Shown here: piece by piece, positions 9,776 to 19,600 of the stretch | How positions within the stretch are numbered: position 1 is the first letter of the stretch | Layout: every line of letters starts with the position of its first letter | DNA from: Chitinophagaceae bacterium | Lineage (GTDB): Bacteria > Bacteroidota > Bacteroidia > Chitinophagales > Chitinophagaceae | Length of the DNA: 64,000 nucleotides | Assembly (NCBI GenBank): GCA_016720825.1 | Contig: JADKJV010000008.1 | Coordinates: forward strand, 124,001-188,000 | Direction: 5' to 3' | Position numbers and translations under genes: made by a program | Notes under the pieces: model-generated | The model's database searches: none | Told to the model about the DNA's origin: nothing | The model's input: only the letters and a program-made list of their open reading frames with translations

Positions 9776-10966
9776 ATGGCGCTCTCTTCCTTTCTCGATC
9801 GTTTTAATGAACCCGAAACCCTGAAAATGGCCAAACTCGGCCGCGAACTCCGTGCCCGTGGTGCTGATGTGATTGACCTGAGCCTGGGTGAACCCGATTT
9901 CGATACTCCAGATCATATTAAAGAATCTGCGATCCAGGCCATCCGTGATAATTACAGCCACTATACGCCCGTTGCCGGTTACCCCGACCTGAGAGAAGCC
10001 GTTTGCCACAAACTGAAAAGGGATAATGACCTTAACTATTTACCTGAAAATATTGTTGTATCCACCGGCGCCAAACAAAGTCTGGCGAACATTGCATTAG
10101 CCCTGGTTGATGAAGGCGATGAAGTAATTATCCCCGCACCATTCTGGGTTACTTACAGCGAACTCGTGAAAATAGCCCGCGGGAAAGTAGTGATCATACC
10201 AACAACCACTGAAGACGGATACAAGATCACTGCGGCAGAACTCGAAGCAGCTATTACACCCAAAACCAAACTGTTCCTGTTTTCTTCACCCTGTAACCCC
10301 AGCGGTGCAGTCTATACAAAGGAAGAGTTATCTGCACTCGCCGCCGTGTTTGCGAAGCATCCGGATGTATATATAATTTCTGATGAGATTTACGAATACA
10401 TCAATTTCCGCGGCAAGCATGAGAGCATTGCACAGTTTGATGCCATCCGCGACCAGGTGATTATAGTAAACGGTCTCAGTAAAGGTTTCGCCATGACCGG
10501 CTGGCGTCTTGGCTATATCGCCGCTGCACCTGCCATCGCCAAAGCCTGTGAAAAAGTACAGGGACAATTTACCAGCGGTGCCAATTCAATCGCCCAGCGT
10601 GCAGCCATCACTGCACTCCGTGAAGATCTGCGGCCATCCGTTTTAATGAAAGAAGAATTTGAAAGAAGAAGGAACCGCGTCATGGAACTGATCGCTGAAA
10701 TACCCGGCTGGAAATGCACCGTTCCCGACGGCGCCTTCTACGTATTCCCCGACGTTCAATATTATTTCGGTAAATCTGCCGGTGACATCGTTATTAAAAA
10801 TGCAGATGACCTCTGCATGTACCTGCTCAACACAGCCCATGTATCCTCAGTAACCGGCAGCGCCTTCGGCAATCCTGCCTGCATCCGTTTATCATTTGCT
10901 AATAGTCTGGAGAAGATTGAGCGGGCTTATGAGAGGGTGAAGGAGGCTTTGGGTGAACTTAAATAG
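9776..10966 (+). CDS. Class I pyridoxal-phosphate aminotransferase, aspartate aminotransferase type
   Basis: This intact 396-residue fold-type I aminotransferase transfers amino groups between aspartate (or a related amino acid) and 2-oxoglutarate. Key features are SLGEPDFDTP near the N-terminus, STGAKQSLANIALAL, SPCNPSGAVY with the Asn that contacts PLP, SDEIYEY, and the PLP-binding Lys236 in GLSKGFAMTGWRLGY. The C-terminal Arg for the substrate carboxylate is probably in ACIRLSFA. It resembles the bacterial AspB/AspC subgroup Ib. Start 9776 gives MALSSFLDRF, as usual for the family. A tandem repeat array lies directly downstream. Substrate preference within the subgroup cannot be decided from sequence, so I leave the symbol empty. 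Confidence 0.92.
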   Translation: MALSSFLDRFNEPETLKMAKLGRELRARGADVIDLSLGEPDFDTPDHIKESAIQAIRDNYSHYTPVAGYPDLREAVCHKLKRDNDLNYLPENIVVSTGAKQSLANIALALVDEGDEVIIPAPFWVTYSELVKIARGKVVIIPTTTEDGYKITAAELEAAITPKTKLFLFSSPCNPSGAVYTKEELSALAAVFAKHPDVYIISDEIYEYINFRGKHESIAQFDAIRDQVIIVNGLSKGFAMTGWRLGYIAAAPAIAKACEKVQGQFTSGANSIAQRAAITALREDLRPSVLMKEEFERRRNRVMELIAEIPGWKCTVPDGAFYVFPDVQYYFGKSAGDIVIKNADDLCMYLLNTAHVSSVTGSAFGNPACIRLSFANSLEKIERAYERVKEALGELK

Positions 10967-11013
10967 CTTTTAGCTATTGGCTAGCCACTCTTAGTTGTGA
11001 ATCTCAGCATAAA

Positions 11014-11446
11014 TATTTAGCAAATGTTCCTCAGGCTTAATGCCCTGGCTAAATGCTAAAGGCCAAAAGCTAATGGCTAATGGCATTTAGCTCTTGGCTT
11101 TTAGCAATTAGCTAACTGCATTAAGCTTCGAGCTTCAATTTAAATAATTAACACTGATACTATAGGCTTAACGCCCCAAGCCAAGAGCCAAAAGCTAATG
11201 GCTAATTGCTATTCACTTTTAGCCATTAGCTAACTACTTTAATCTTCGGGCTTCAATTTAAATAATTAACACTGATACTATAGGCTTAACACCCCAAGCC
11301 AAGAGCCAAAAGCTAATAGCTAATTGCTATTCACTTTTAGCCATTAGCTAACTACTTTAATCTTCGAGTTTCAACTTAAATAATTAACACTGAAACAACA
11401 GGCTTAACGCCCAAGCTAAAAGCCAAATGCTAATAGCTAATGGCTT
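11014..11446. repeat. 118-bp tandem repeat array, about 3.7 copies, each with an inverted repeat
   Basis: The word CTTCAATTTAAATAATTAAC recurs at 11133, 11251 and (with changes) 11369, an exact 118-bp period. A degenerate earlier copy starts near 11014. Each unit also carries ATAGGCTTAACGCCC, CCAAGCCAAGAGCC and a hairpin AGCTAATGGCTAA ... TTAGCCATTAGCT (13-bp stem, perfect in the second unit). The array fills the 480-base gap between the convergent aminotransferase and coaE genes. No open frame, RBS or coding pattern is visible. A less regular TTAGC/GCTAA stretch at 10967-11013 precedes it. Confidence 0.88.
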
Positions 11447-12031
11447 CTAACATTTAGCCATCAAAAACTTGTGCAGTTCCAAAACCTTCGGCAACAACAT
11501 ATCCTTCTCATCATTCTGCAGCACAAAATCACAGCGTTTCATTTTCTCCTCTGCATTCATCTGGTTGCGGATTCTTTTCCTGACATCTTCCGGGTCCAGG
11601 TGATCGCGTTCGGCTACGCGTTTGATCCTGGTTTCTTCGGGGGCAGTTACGCCAATAATATAATCGAGGTGCTTGTCGGCGCCGCTTTCAAATAATAATG
11701 CAGCTTCTTTGATGGCATACGGTGCGTGTTGGGCGGCCAGCCAGTTTTCCGCGTCTGCAATGGTGCGGGGGTGGGTGAGGGCGTTGAGACGGGCGAGTTT
11801 CTCCGGGTTATTAAATACGATGCCGGCTATAAAGGCACGGTTTAATTTGTTGTGATGGTAACTTTCTTCCCCGAATAATTCAATAATAGCCGCTTTCAGT
11901 TCAGGGTCATTGTTCATCAGGTTTTTGGCGGCATGGTCCGCGTCATATACGGGAATGCCCAGGGTTTCGAAAACCCTGGCTACGGTTGTTTTCCCGCTGC
12001 CGATACCACCGGTTAATCCGATCCTGAGCAT
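11447..12031 (-). CDS. coaE: Dephospho-CoA kinase
   Basis: CoaE phosphorylates dephospho-CoA at the ribose 3' position with ATP, the last step of coenzyme A synthesis. The 194-residue protein begins MLRIGLTGGIGSGKTTVARV, where GGIGSGKT (residues 8-15) is the P-loop. It then has the substrate-lid features DADHAAKNLM, LTHPRTIADAE, the KEAALLFESG segment and an Arg-rich region, RIKRVAERDHLDPEDVRKRI. Length and motif order match the family fully. It is the last gene of the nusB-DUF1573-yajC-coaE block, a common Bacteroidota arrangement, although a terminator hairpin lies between yajC and coaE, so it may also have its own promoter. The 3' end borders the tandem repeat array. Confidence 0.95.
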   Translation of the reverse strand: MLRIGLTGGIGSGKTTVARVFETLGIPVYDADHAAKNLMNNDPELKAAIIELFGEESYHHNKLNRAFIAGIVFNNPEKLARLNALTHPRTIADAENWLAAQHAPYAIKEAALLFESGADKHLDYIIGVTAPEETRIKRVAERDHLDPEDVRKRIRNQMNAEEKMKRCDFVLQNDEKDMLLPKVLELHKFLMAKC

Positions 12032-12054
12032 ACTGCCTGCTTTTAATTGAAGAT

Positions 12055-12083
12055 AAAAAAAAGAGACCGGATTGCCGGTCTCT
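12055..12083 (-). terminator. Rho-independent terminator after yajC
   Basis: On the minus strand a perfect 9-bp stem (AGAGACCGG with CCGGTCTCT, 4-base loop) is followed by a run of eight T. It lies between the yajC stop and the coaE start. Confidence 0.82.
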
Positions 12084-12104
12084 TGTAAAATAATTCAGTT
12101 CAGT

Positions 12105-12494
12105 TTATTTTTTATCTGTTGCAGCTGGTTTGTTCAGGGCTGATGTCCAGTCCATGCTGATCGCAGATTTTTCAATTTTAATATAGCTGCCGGGGCTTAC
12201 TTCGATGTTCAGCGTGCCGTCTTCATTTACTTTATTAATAGTACCGTGGATACCGGCGATCGTTACAATCTTGTCACCTTTCCCGAGGTTCTCGATAAAT
12301 GATTTCTGGTTTTTTGCTCTCTTGGCCTGTGGGCGGATGAAGAAAAGCCAGAATACCAGCACCATCAGTCCGAGGAAGATAAACTGGAAACCACCCATAC
12401 CTGAGCCGCCTTTTTTATCATCGCCGGGAGGCATACAGGAAAAAAGGGAGATGCTGACAAGGGCAGTAGTGATATACGCGTGAATTGATTTCAT
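12105..12494 (-). CDS. yajC: Preprotein translocase subunit YajC, with lipobox-like N-terminus
   Basis: YajC is a small inner-membrane partner of SecDF. The 129-residue protein has the diagnostic helix-plus-motif FIFLGLMVLVFWLFFIRPQ followed by KRAKNQKSFIENLGKGDKIV and TIAGIHGTINKV, the conserved cytoplasmic domain. Unusually, it starts with an extra hydrophobic segment ending in SLFSC at residues 16-20, which looks like a lipoprotein signal, then a glycine-rich linker before the normal helix. Either the real protein is a lipoprotein with one membrane helix, or translation starts later than 12494. It lies 33 bases after the DUF1573 gene in the same block. Confidence 0.9.
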   Translation of the reverse strand: MKSIHAYITTALVSISLFSCMPPGDDKKGGSGMGGFQFIFLGLMVLVFWLFFIRPQAKRAKNQKSFIENLGKGDKIVTIAGIHGTINKVNEDGTLNIEVSPGSYIKIEKSAISMDWTSALNKPAATDKK

Positions 12495-12527
12495 ATTGAC
12501 TGTTTGTTTATTATTTATTGTGTTCGT

Positions 12528-12979
12528 TTATTTTTCTGTGATTTCCACCCGGAATGTCAGGATGCTGGAATTGCTCGGGCTGGTATTGGCTTCCACGAAA
12601 ACCTGTTTCTCAGCCATGCCAATGGGCCGGCCATTTGAATCAAATTTCGCTTTGATCACACCTTCTTCACCAGGGGCAAAAGCCTGCTGGGGTTTTTCAG
12701 GAACTGTACATCCACAGGAGGCAGACACATTACTGAAAACAAGGTTTTTGGTGCCTGTGTTTTGAAACGGAAACTCACTTCCACAATTTCACCCTGTTTC
12801 ACCTTGCCCATATCTTTAAAGGTGGAATCAGGCCAGCCGATTGTAGTGAAATTGGCCGTGTCTTTCTGTGCTTTGTCAATTTGCTCCGGCGACAGTTTTC
12901 CGCCGGAAGTTTTTTGGTCTTTTGACTGGCAGGCTGCTAATCCTGTGAACAGTAAAATAACCGGGATGATTTTTTTCAT
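12528..12979 (-). CDS. DUF1573 domain lipoprotein, one frameshift
   Basis: Start 12979 gives MKKIIPVILLFTGLAACQSK, a lipoprotein signal with lipobox LAAC. The domain then runs through TFKDMGKVKQGEIVEVSFRF. Adding one A to the four-A run at 12760-12763 joins it to KNTGTKNLVFSNVSASCGCT, and the CGCT motif with PEKPQQAFAPGEEG is the hallmark of DUF1573. The total is about 150 residues, normal for the family. The fold is an immunoglobulin-like domain found in many periplasmic Bacteroidota proteins. Its exact role is unknown. Its place between nusB and yajC is common in the phylum and suggests co-transcription, not a shared mechanism. Confidence 0.85.
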
Positions 12980-13034
12980 GATCGGGTTTTGAGAAGGGCA
13001 AAAGTAAGCCAAAGCGCTGAATATAGCGCAGCAA

Positions 13035-13960
13035 TCAGGGTTTGCGGTAATCCACTTTCCGCATTTTCCCCTGGCTTACCAGCTCTTTATGGATATTGTC
13101 GAGTATGCCATTTACAAACTGGCCGCTCTGGGCCGTGCTGTATTCCTTGGCAAGGTCAATGTATTCGTTGATAGTCACTTTGGGTGGTATGGTTTCAAAA
13201 AACAGGAATTCGGCAACACCCATCTTCATCATAATCATGTCCAGGAGGGCAATCCTTTCGGGATCCCAGTTTTTGAGTTTGGGGACAATCATTTCTTCCA
13301 GCAAGGTGTTTTTTTCGAGGACAGTCCGCAACAGGTTTTTTGCGAACAGGGCTTTTTCTGTGCCGGGCATCTGTGTGAAATCGTACGAACCGGGCTTGGT
13401 CAGGTAACCGGCGAGCAGTTGCACCACCATTTCCCCGTCGTCATCCCAGTTTGAAAAATTCTCTTCGATATGGCTGATGAAATCTTCATTCGCCAGCATG
13501 ATATCGTTGAGCATGAATTCGAGAATCCCTTTTTCAAGATTTTTATCGCGGGAACTGGCACCGATATATTCCTGGTACTGCGGTGTGGCCACCATTTTGA
13601 TATAGGTTTTCTTCAGGAAGTCCTGGTCCATTTTCAGTTCAGGTTTTTCCTTCGCAAACTGCTTTTTCAGCTCGGGATCTTCCAGCATTTTCCATAACAG
13701 TTCGTTACCGGCCAGTTTGATATTAATAGAAAGATCTGCTTCTGTAGGTAAATGTTTGGAGGCTTTTTATGCGCATCCGTTTCGGCATAACGCGCCAGTT
13801 CTGTCAGGAAATAAGTAAGGTAAATTAAAAGCGATTGTGTCTGGTGAAAATGGTTATCCAGTAATTGCTGGGGGGCACCGGGTTTCAACTCCTTTTCCAT
13901 TGTGGCGGTAGTGTAAATCGTCTGCATCACTTTCACCCGGATATTTCTTCTGCTAATCAT
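13035..13960 (-). CDS. nusB: Transcription antitermination factor NusB, long Bacteroidota form, one frameshift
   Basis: NusB binds boxA RNA with NusE and supports antitermination, especially on rRNA operons. The first segment starts MISRRNIRVKVMQTIYT, the typical N-terminus. Adding one A to the five-A run at 13764-13768 converts it to KKASKHLPTEADLSINIKLA, continuous with the second segment, LLWKMLEDPELKKQF. The C-terminal NusB fold follows: NWDPERIALLDMIMMKMGVA, TIPPKVTINEYIDLAKEYST and GQFVNGILDNI. The corrected length is about 308 residues, twice the E. coli protein, because of the long N-terminal and middle extension usual in this phylum. It is the first gene of the block, about 510 bases from the divergent groES. 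Confidence 0.9.
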
Positions 13961-14034
13961 TCTTAAGAACTGTTTGAAGGGGCGAAGGTAGGGAAAAGGG
14001 ATGAGGAGGAGGTAAAGTTTGAGTAAAGTTTAAT

Positions 14035-14275
14035 GTTGGATGTTGGAGGTTGGAAGTTGGAGGTTTTGTCCTTGAGATTGAATAGTCTTGAAAGTGTTGG
14101 AATGTTGGATTGTTGGAGGGTTGGAATGTTTCTTAAGTCCGAAATCTTCCGAAAGAGAAGTGATTTTCCAAATTGAAGAACATTCCAACATTCCAACAAT
14201 CCAACTCTCCAACAAGAAAGGATCTTTCGATCTTTCGGGTTCAACCTCCAACTTCCAACCCTCCCGCCTGCCTTG
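14035..14275. repeat. TTGGA-rich nested inverted repeat, copy 1
   Basis: The left arms TTGGATGTTGGAGGTTGG (14036 on) and GTTGGAATGTTGGATTG (14096 on) face right arms AACATTCCAACATTCC (14179 on) and TCAACCTCCAACTTCC (14241 on). The centre is TCTTCCGAAAGAGAAG. It is built of 6-8 base words GTTGGA(A/T/G). A second copy with the same order of arms lies at 20585-20885. Open frames through it are repeat artefacts. The remaining bases 14276-14470 are the groES leader, with TACTTTCG at 14352 as a weak -7 candidate. Confidence 0.8.
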
Positions 14276-14470
14276 CCGTCAGTCCAATCTGTCAAAACCC
14301 CACCCAATCCATGAAAAATTGTCTTTTTAACAGCCCCGGCATGAATTTTCGCGTACTTTCGCGACCCCTTGTCAGCCGTAGCTCTGGTTACGGCGGAAAA
14401 ACCTTCGCCCCGGTGAAGGCATTCAGACAGGGAAGACATTATCAAACAACAAATCAAAATCAATACAACT

Positions 14471-14743
14471 ATGGCTAAGAAAGTCAATGTTACCCCCCTT
14501 CATGACAGGGTAATTGTGAAAGCTGCGGCAGCTGAAGAAAAAACAGCCGGTGGAATCATCATCCCCGATACCGCTAAAGAAAAACCCCAGCGCGGTGTGG
14601 TCATTGCAGCAGGTCCCGGTAAAAAAGACGAACCCGTTACCGTTAAAACCGGTGATACCGTATTATATGGTAAATACGCCGGCACAGAAATCCAGATTGA
14701 TGGTGACGATTACCTGATTATGCGGGAGAGATATCTAGTATAA
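14471..14743 (+). CDS. groS: Co-chaperonin GroES
   Basis: GroES caps the GroEL chamber during protein folding. The 90-residue protein has the full family sequence, from VTPLHDRVIVKAAAAEE, through the mobile loop KTAGGIIIPDTAKEKPQRG, to GDDYLIMRERYLV. The length is normal. It lies 120 bases before groEL, and the two form the usual operon. No CIRCE element (GCACTC...GAGTGC) is seen upstream, so HrcA-type control is not supported by this sequence. The chain is uninterrupted, unlike the next gene. Confidence 0.97.
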   Translation: MAKKVNVTPLHDRVIVKAAAAEEKTAGGIIIPDTAKEKPQRGVVIAAGPGKKDEPVTVKTGDTVLYGKYAGTEIQIDGDDYLIMRERYLV

Positions 14744-14863
14744 TGCTATTAACGGGGCAGGGGCAAGCAAGAAACAAAACTGGTAACAGCACGTTACCGG
14801 CAACCTGGTAACAGCCAAAAGCAGACAAAACAATCATTTAATAATAACAATAAACATAGAAAA

Positions 14864-16499
14864 ATGGCCAAGCAAATATTCTTTGACCTGGAAGCAAGAA
14901 ATAAAATGAAAAAAGGGGTTGACATTCTGGCTAACGCTGTGAAAGTAACCCTCGGTCCCCAGGGCCGTAATGTTGTGCTCGAAAAGAAATTCGGTGCACC
15001 TTCTGTAACAAAAGATGGTGTAACGGTTGCAAAAGATATTGAACTGGAAGATCCCATTGAGAACATGGGCGCACAGATGGTAAAAGAAGTAGCCTCAAAA
15101 ACCGCAGACATTGCCGGTGATGGTACTACAACTGCAACAGTTCTGGCTCAGTCAATCATCAGCGAAGGCCTGAAAATGGTTGCTGCCGGTTCTAATCCCA
15201 TGGACCTGAAAAGGGGTATTGAGAAATCAGTTGCGAAAAGTAATTGAGCATATCAAAGGCCAGTCACAGGCTGTAGGTAATGATAACAGCAAGATCCAGC
15301 AGGTGGCTGCTATTTCTGCAAACAATGATGCTGAAATCGGTAAGCTGATTGCAGAAGCGATGAAGAAAGTGGGTAAAGAAGGTGTGATCACCGTTGAAGA
15401 AGCCCGCGGTACAGAAACAGGTATTGATGTGGTGGAAGGTATGCAGTTTGACCGTGGATATATCTCTCCTTATTTCGTTACCAACAGCGAAAAAATGGAA
15501 GCAGAACTGGAGAATCCATATATCCTGATCTATGATAAAAAGATCAGCAATATGAAAGATATCCTGCACATCCTGGAGAAAGTGGCCCAGGCAGGACGTC
15601 CGCTGCTGATTATTGCTGAAGACCTTGAAGGTGAAGCACTCGCTACACTGGTGGTAAACAAACTCCGCGGTACATTGAAAGTGGCTGCTGTAAAAGCGCC
15701 CGGTTTTGGTGACCGTCGTAAAGAAATGCTCCAGGATATCGCTGTACTTACAAAAGGTATCGTGATCAGTGAAGAGCAGGGTTACAAACTGGAAGGTGCT
15801 GACCTCAGCTACCTGGGTGTTGCAACTACTGTTACTATTGATAAAGACAACACAACTGTTGTTGGTGGAAAAGGCAAGAAAGAAGATATCAATGCACGCA
15901 TCAACCAGATTAAAGCACAGATTGAAGTAACCACTTCAGACTACGATAAAGAAAAACTCCAGGAGCGCCTGGCCAAGCTGAGCGGGGGAGTAGCTGTACT
16001 GAATGTAGGTGCTGCCACAGAAGTTGAAATGAAAGAGAAAAAGGACCGTGTGGATGATGCACTCCATGCAACCCGCGCGGCTGTTGAAGAAGGTATTGTT
16101 CCCGGTGGTGGTGTGGCTTTCATCCGTGCTATTGAAGCGCTGGATAAATTCAAAGGTGCTAATGAAGATGAAACAACCGGTGCCGCTATCGTAAGAAGGG
16201 CCCTGGAAGAACCCCTCCGCCAGATTGTGGCTAACGCTGGTCTGGAAGGTTCAATCGTTATCCAGAAAGTGAAAGATGGTAAGGGTGATTATGGTTTCAA
16301 TGCCCGTACAGAAGTGTATGAAAACCTGCTCAAAGCGGGTGTAATTGACCCCACTAAAGTAACCCGCATCGCCCTGGAAAATGCGGCTTCCATTGCCGGA
16401 ATGCTGCTGACCACTGAATGTGTGATTGCCGACAAACCCAAGAAAGAGGAAGCTGCCCATAACCATGGCGCTCCCGACATGGGCGGAATGGGTTATTAA
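14864..16499 (+). CDS. groL: Chaperonin GroEL, with a single-base insertion
   Basis: GroEL forms the double-ring ATP-driven folding chamber. Starting MAKQIFFDLEARNKMKKGVD, it shows the ATP-binding TLGPQGRNVVL and AGDGTTTATVLAQ, the long apical domain with GMQFDRGYISPYFVTN, and ends GAPDMGGMGY. The frame breaks at VAKSN. Deleting one A from the four-A run at 15236-15239 gives VAKVIEHIKGQSQAVGND, which is the expected GroEL sequence. Corrected length is 544 residues, normal. A second in-window groEL is absent, and a cell cannot live without this protein, so the break is almost surely a consensus error. It follows groES and ends at a strong terminator. Confidence 0.96.
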
Positions 16500-16523
16500 C
16501 GGAGAATAATGTTTTTTAATATG

Positions 16524-16554
16524 ACGGGATTCCTGAAAAGGGTCCCGTTTTTTT
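16524..16554 (+). terminator. Rho-independent terminator after groEL
   Basis: The hairpin ACGGGA ... TCCCGT with an inner CCT/AGG pairing and GAAA loop is followed by a run of T. It starts about 25 bases past the groEL stop. Confidence 0.8.
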
Positions 16555-16608
16555 ATTGTGTTAATTATCACCCGTTAGGGATACTAACAGGGGGTTAAAA
16601 ACCTGATT

Positions 16609-16638
16609 TTGGCCGGAATACATTTTATCATACTTTTA
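16609..16638 (+). promoter_or_regulatory. Bacteroidota-type promoter for the metalloprotease gene
   Basis: TTG at 16609-16611 and TACTTTTA at 16631-16638 are separated by 19 bases, matching the phylum's TTG-N19-TAnnTTTG pattern except for the last base. The start codon follows at 16692. Confidence 0.55.
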
Positions 16639-16691
16639 ACCCAATAACCAATTTTTTACTAGTTTAGTTTTTTTAAATCAAACTATTTTTT

Positions 16692-19600
16692 ATGAGTAAA
16701 ATTTACAAAATTTTACTGGCTATTTTAATAGTTAGTACTTTATCTCTTAATGTCTCAGCCCAGGATTATTGGTCTGCGCGCACTGCTGGCACAGTTACTG
16801 CCACAGATAAAGCGGTTGCAAGGCAATCATTCCCGACTGAGTTTAAACTTTTCGCGTTGAACGTGGATCCCCTGAGGCAGCAATTGTTCTCCATTGTGGG
16901 TGACAATGCAGCCCGTCGTTCAGCAATCATTTCTATCCCAAATGCAGATGGTGGTTTTGAACAGTTTGAAGTAACTGAAGCTTCTAACTTCGAACCGGAA
17001 CTGCAGGCCCGTTTCCCCGAAATCAGGGCTTTCTCCGGTAAAGGTATCACCGACAGGTCTGCTACATTGAAACTGAGTATCTCTCCCCAGGGAATTCAGA
17101 CAATGGTTTTCAGGACTGCAAAAAACAATGAATTTATTGAGCCTTATTCCCAGGACCATACTGTATATGCAGTATTTAAGTCTAAAAGGGCTGCCGGTCA
17201 ATTACCCTGGGCTTGTTCTACACAAGACCAGCAGATTGATGCAGGTTTAAGAAACCAGCTTGGTCAGATCAATAATACTACTGACGTTTTTTATTACAAT
17301 CCTGTAACTGACCCATATTCTGCAGCCGGTGCAGGTGCGGGTGGTGCATGGAATGGAGAATTACAAACTACACTGACTAGTGTAATTGGTGATGCTAACT
17401 ACGATATCGGCCACATTTTTGGTGCTTCCGGTGGTGGTGGTAATGCAGGTTGTATTGGTTGCGTTTGCGTAGATGGTCAGAAAGGCCGAGGTTTCACTTC
17501 TCCTGCTGATAATATCCCCCAGGGTGATAATTTCGATATCGACTACGTAGCTCACGAAGTTGGTCACCAAATGGGTGGCAACCACACCTTCTCTATGTCT
17601 AATGAAGGTACTGGTGTAAATAAAGAGGTTGGTTCCGGTATTACTATCATGGGTTATGCTGGTATCACCGGACAAGACGTTGCTCCTCACTCTATCGATA
17701 TCTTCCACGAAACTTCTATCGATCAGATCCAGGTGAACATGGCCGGTAAAACCTGCCCTGTTACAACCAGTCTGACTGGTGTCAACGCAACACCAACAGT
17801 TACACCTGGTGTTAACTGGACTATTCCTATCAGCACTCCTTTCTCCCTCACAGGTGCAGCAGCAGATGCTGATGCCGGTGATGTACTGACATATTGCTGG
17901 GAACAAAATGATGATGGTACTGGTTTTACCGGTAACAACAGTGTTGCCTTCGTTACAAAAACAGGCGGCCCGAACTGGTTATCATTCAGCCCTACCACTA
18001 ACCCTACACGTCTCTTCCCGAAATTATCAACAATCCTCGCCGGTCTTTCTGTAACACCTACACTGCCCGGTGGTGATGCGGTTGCTAATATCGAAGCGTT
18101 AAGTTCAATCGGCAGAACACTGAACTTCCGTTTAACTGTACGGGATAACAGGGCTTATAACGGTACTGCAGTTGGACAAACAGCTTTCACAAACTCTGTT
18201 ATCACAGTAAGTGCAGCAGTTGGTCCTTTCCTTATTTCTTCACAGAACGCTGCGGTATCTTATGATGCTGGTACAACTCAAACTGTAACCTGGTCTGTAA
18301 ACGGTACTACCGGTGCACCGACCAATACAGCAAACGTGAAAATCTCCTGGTCAACTGATGGTGGTAATACATTCCCCACAGTTCTTGCTGCCAGCACACC
18401 TAATGATGGTTCAGAAACTTTTATCGTTCCCGCTACACTGACTACCCAGGGAAGGATTAAAGTGGAAGCAGTAGGTAACGTTTATTTCGATATCAATAAC
18501 GCGAATGTCACTGTTACTACTCCTCCTGTAGGATTCAGCCTCGGTACTACTTCACCTGCAACATCAGCTTGTCCTGCCGGTGCAACAATGACTGTAACAC
18601 TGCCTGTTATTTCTAATGGCGGATATGTTCAGCCTGTTACACTGTCTGCCACAGCAGGCGTGCCCGCTGGTACAACAATTACATTTGGAACTAACCCTGT
18701 TACACCCGGTAACAGCAGCACTGTTGTTCTGAATAATGCAAACACACTCGCTGCCGGTTCTTACGTTGTTACTATCCAGGGTACAGGTGCACTTCCCGGA
18801 GTTACACAAACAACAACAGTAACATATACTGTTAACGCCGGTGCTGGTCCTGCTATCGGTACACAACCGGTTGCTACAGCTGCCTGCGTTGGCGCTAATA
18901 CTTCATTCAGCGTTGTGTCTGCTACAGCTACTGGTTATCAGTGGCAGGTGAGCACAAACGGTGGTGTAAGCTATTCTAACGTAGGTGGTGGTACAGCAGC
19001 AACGCTGAACCTCACTAACGTACAGCTTTCAAATGCCGGTTTATATCAGGTTATTGTAACCGGACAGTGCGGAACTACTACATCTGCAGCAGTTGCACTG
19101 ACTGTAAACGTAGCTCCTGCAGTTACCAGCAACCCTGCTAACTTCAGTACATGTTCCGGTAATAACGCCACATTCACTGTAGCTGGTACTGGCTCTGGTC
19201 TTTCTTACCAGTGGCAGGGAAAGCACCAACGGTGGTGGTTTATATACTAACATCACAAATGGTGGTATCTATGGTGGTGCCACAACAAATACACTCATCC
19301 TTACTGGTATCACTGCAACACAAAGTGGTTTCCTCTATCGTTGTGTTGTTACAGGCACTTGCGCACCTCCTGCTACTTCAACAGGTGCCCTGCTGACTGT
19401 TCAGAATGCTATTACAGTAACAACCAATCCTTCTAACGTTACACTTTGCGAAGGCAGCAATGCTACCTTCACTGTAGCCGGTGCAGGATCAAGCCTTAGC
19501 TATCAGTGGCAGGTAAGTACCAACGGTGGTACTTCATTCAGCAACCTGGCTAACGGTGGTGTTTACTCTGGTGTTGGTCTGGCAACACTCACCATTACCG

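Noticed and set aside
10967..11446. Possible CRISPR array.
   Set aside because: Units are 118 bp and near-identical throughout, with no unique spacers, and no cas gene is nearby.
13963..14487. Long open frames through the TTGGA repeat region, up to 174 codons.
   Set aside because: They run through low-complexity inverted repeats on both strands and give proteins made of repeated words; no homology or ribosome site.
14864..16499. Programmed frameshifting in groEL.
   Set aside because: There is no slippery site with a downstream structure, and similar breaks occur in many unrelated genes, so sequence error is simpler.
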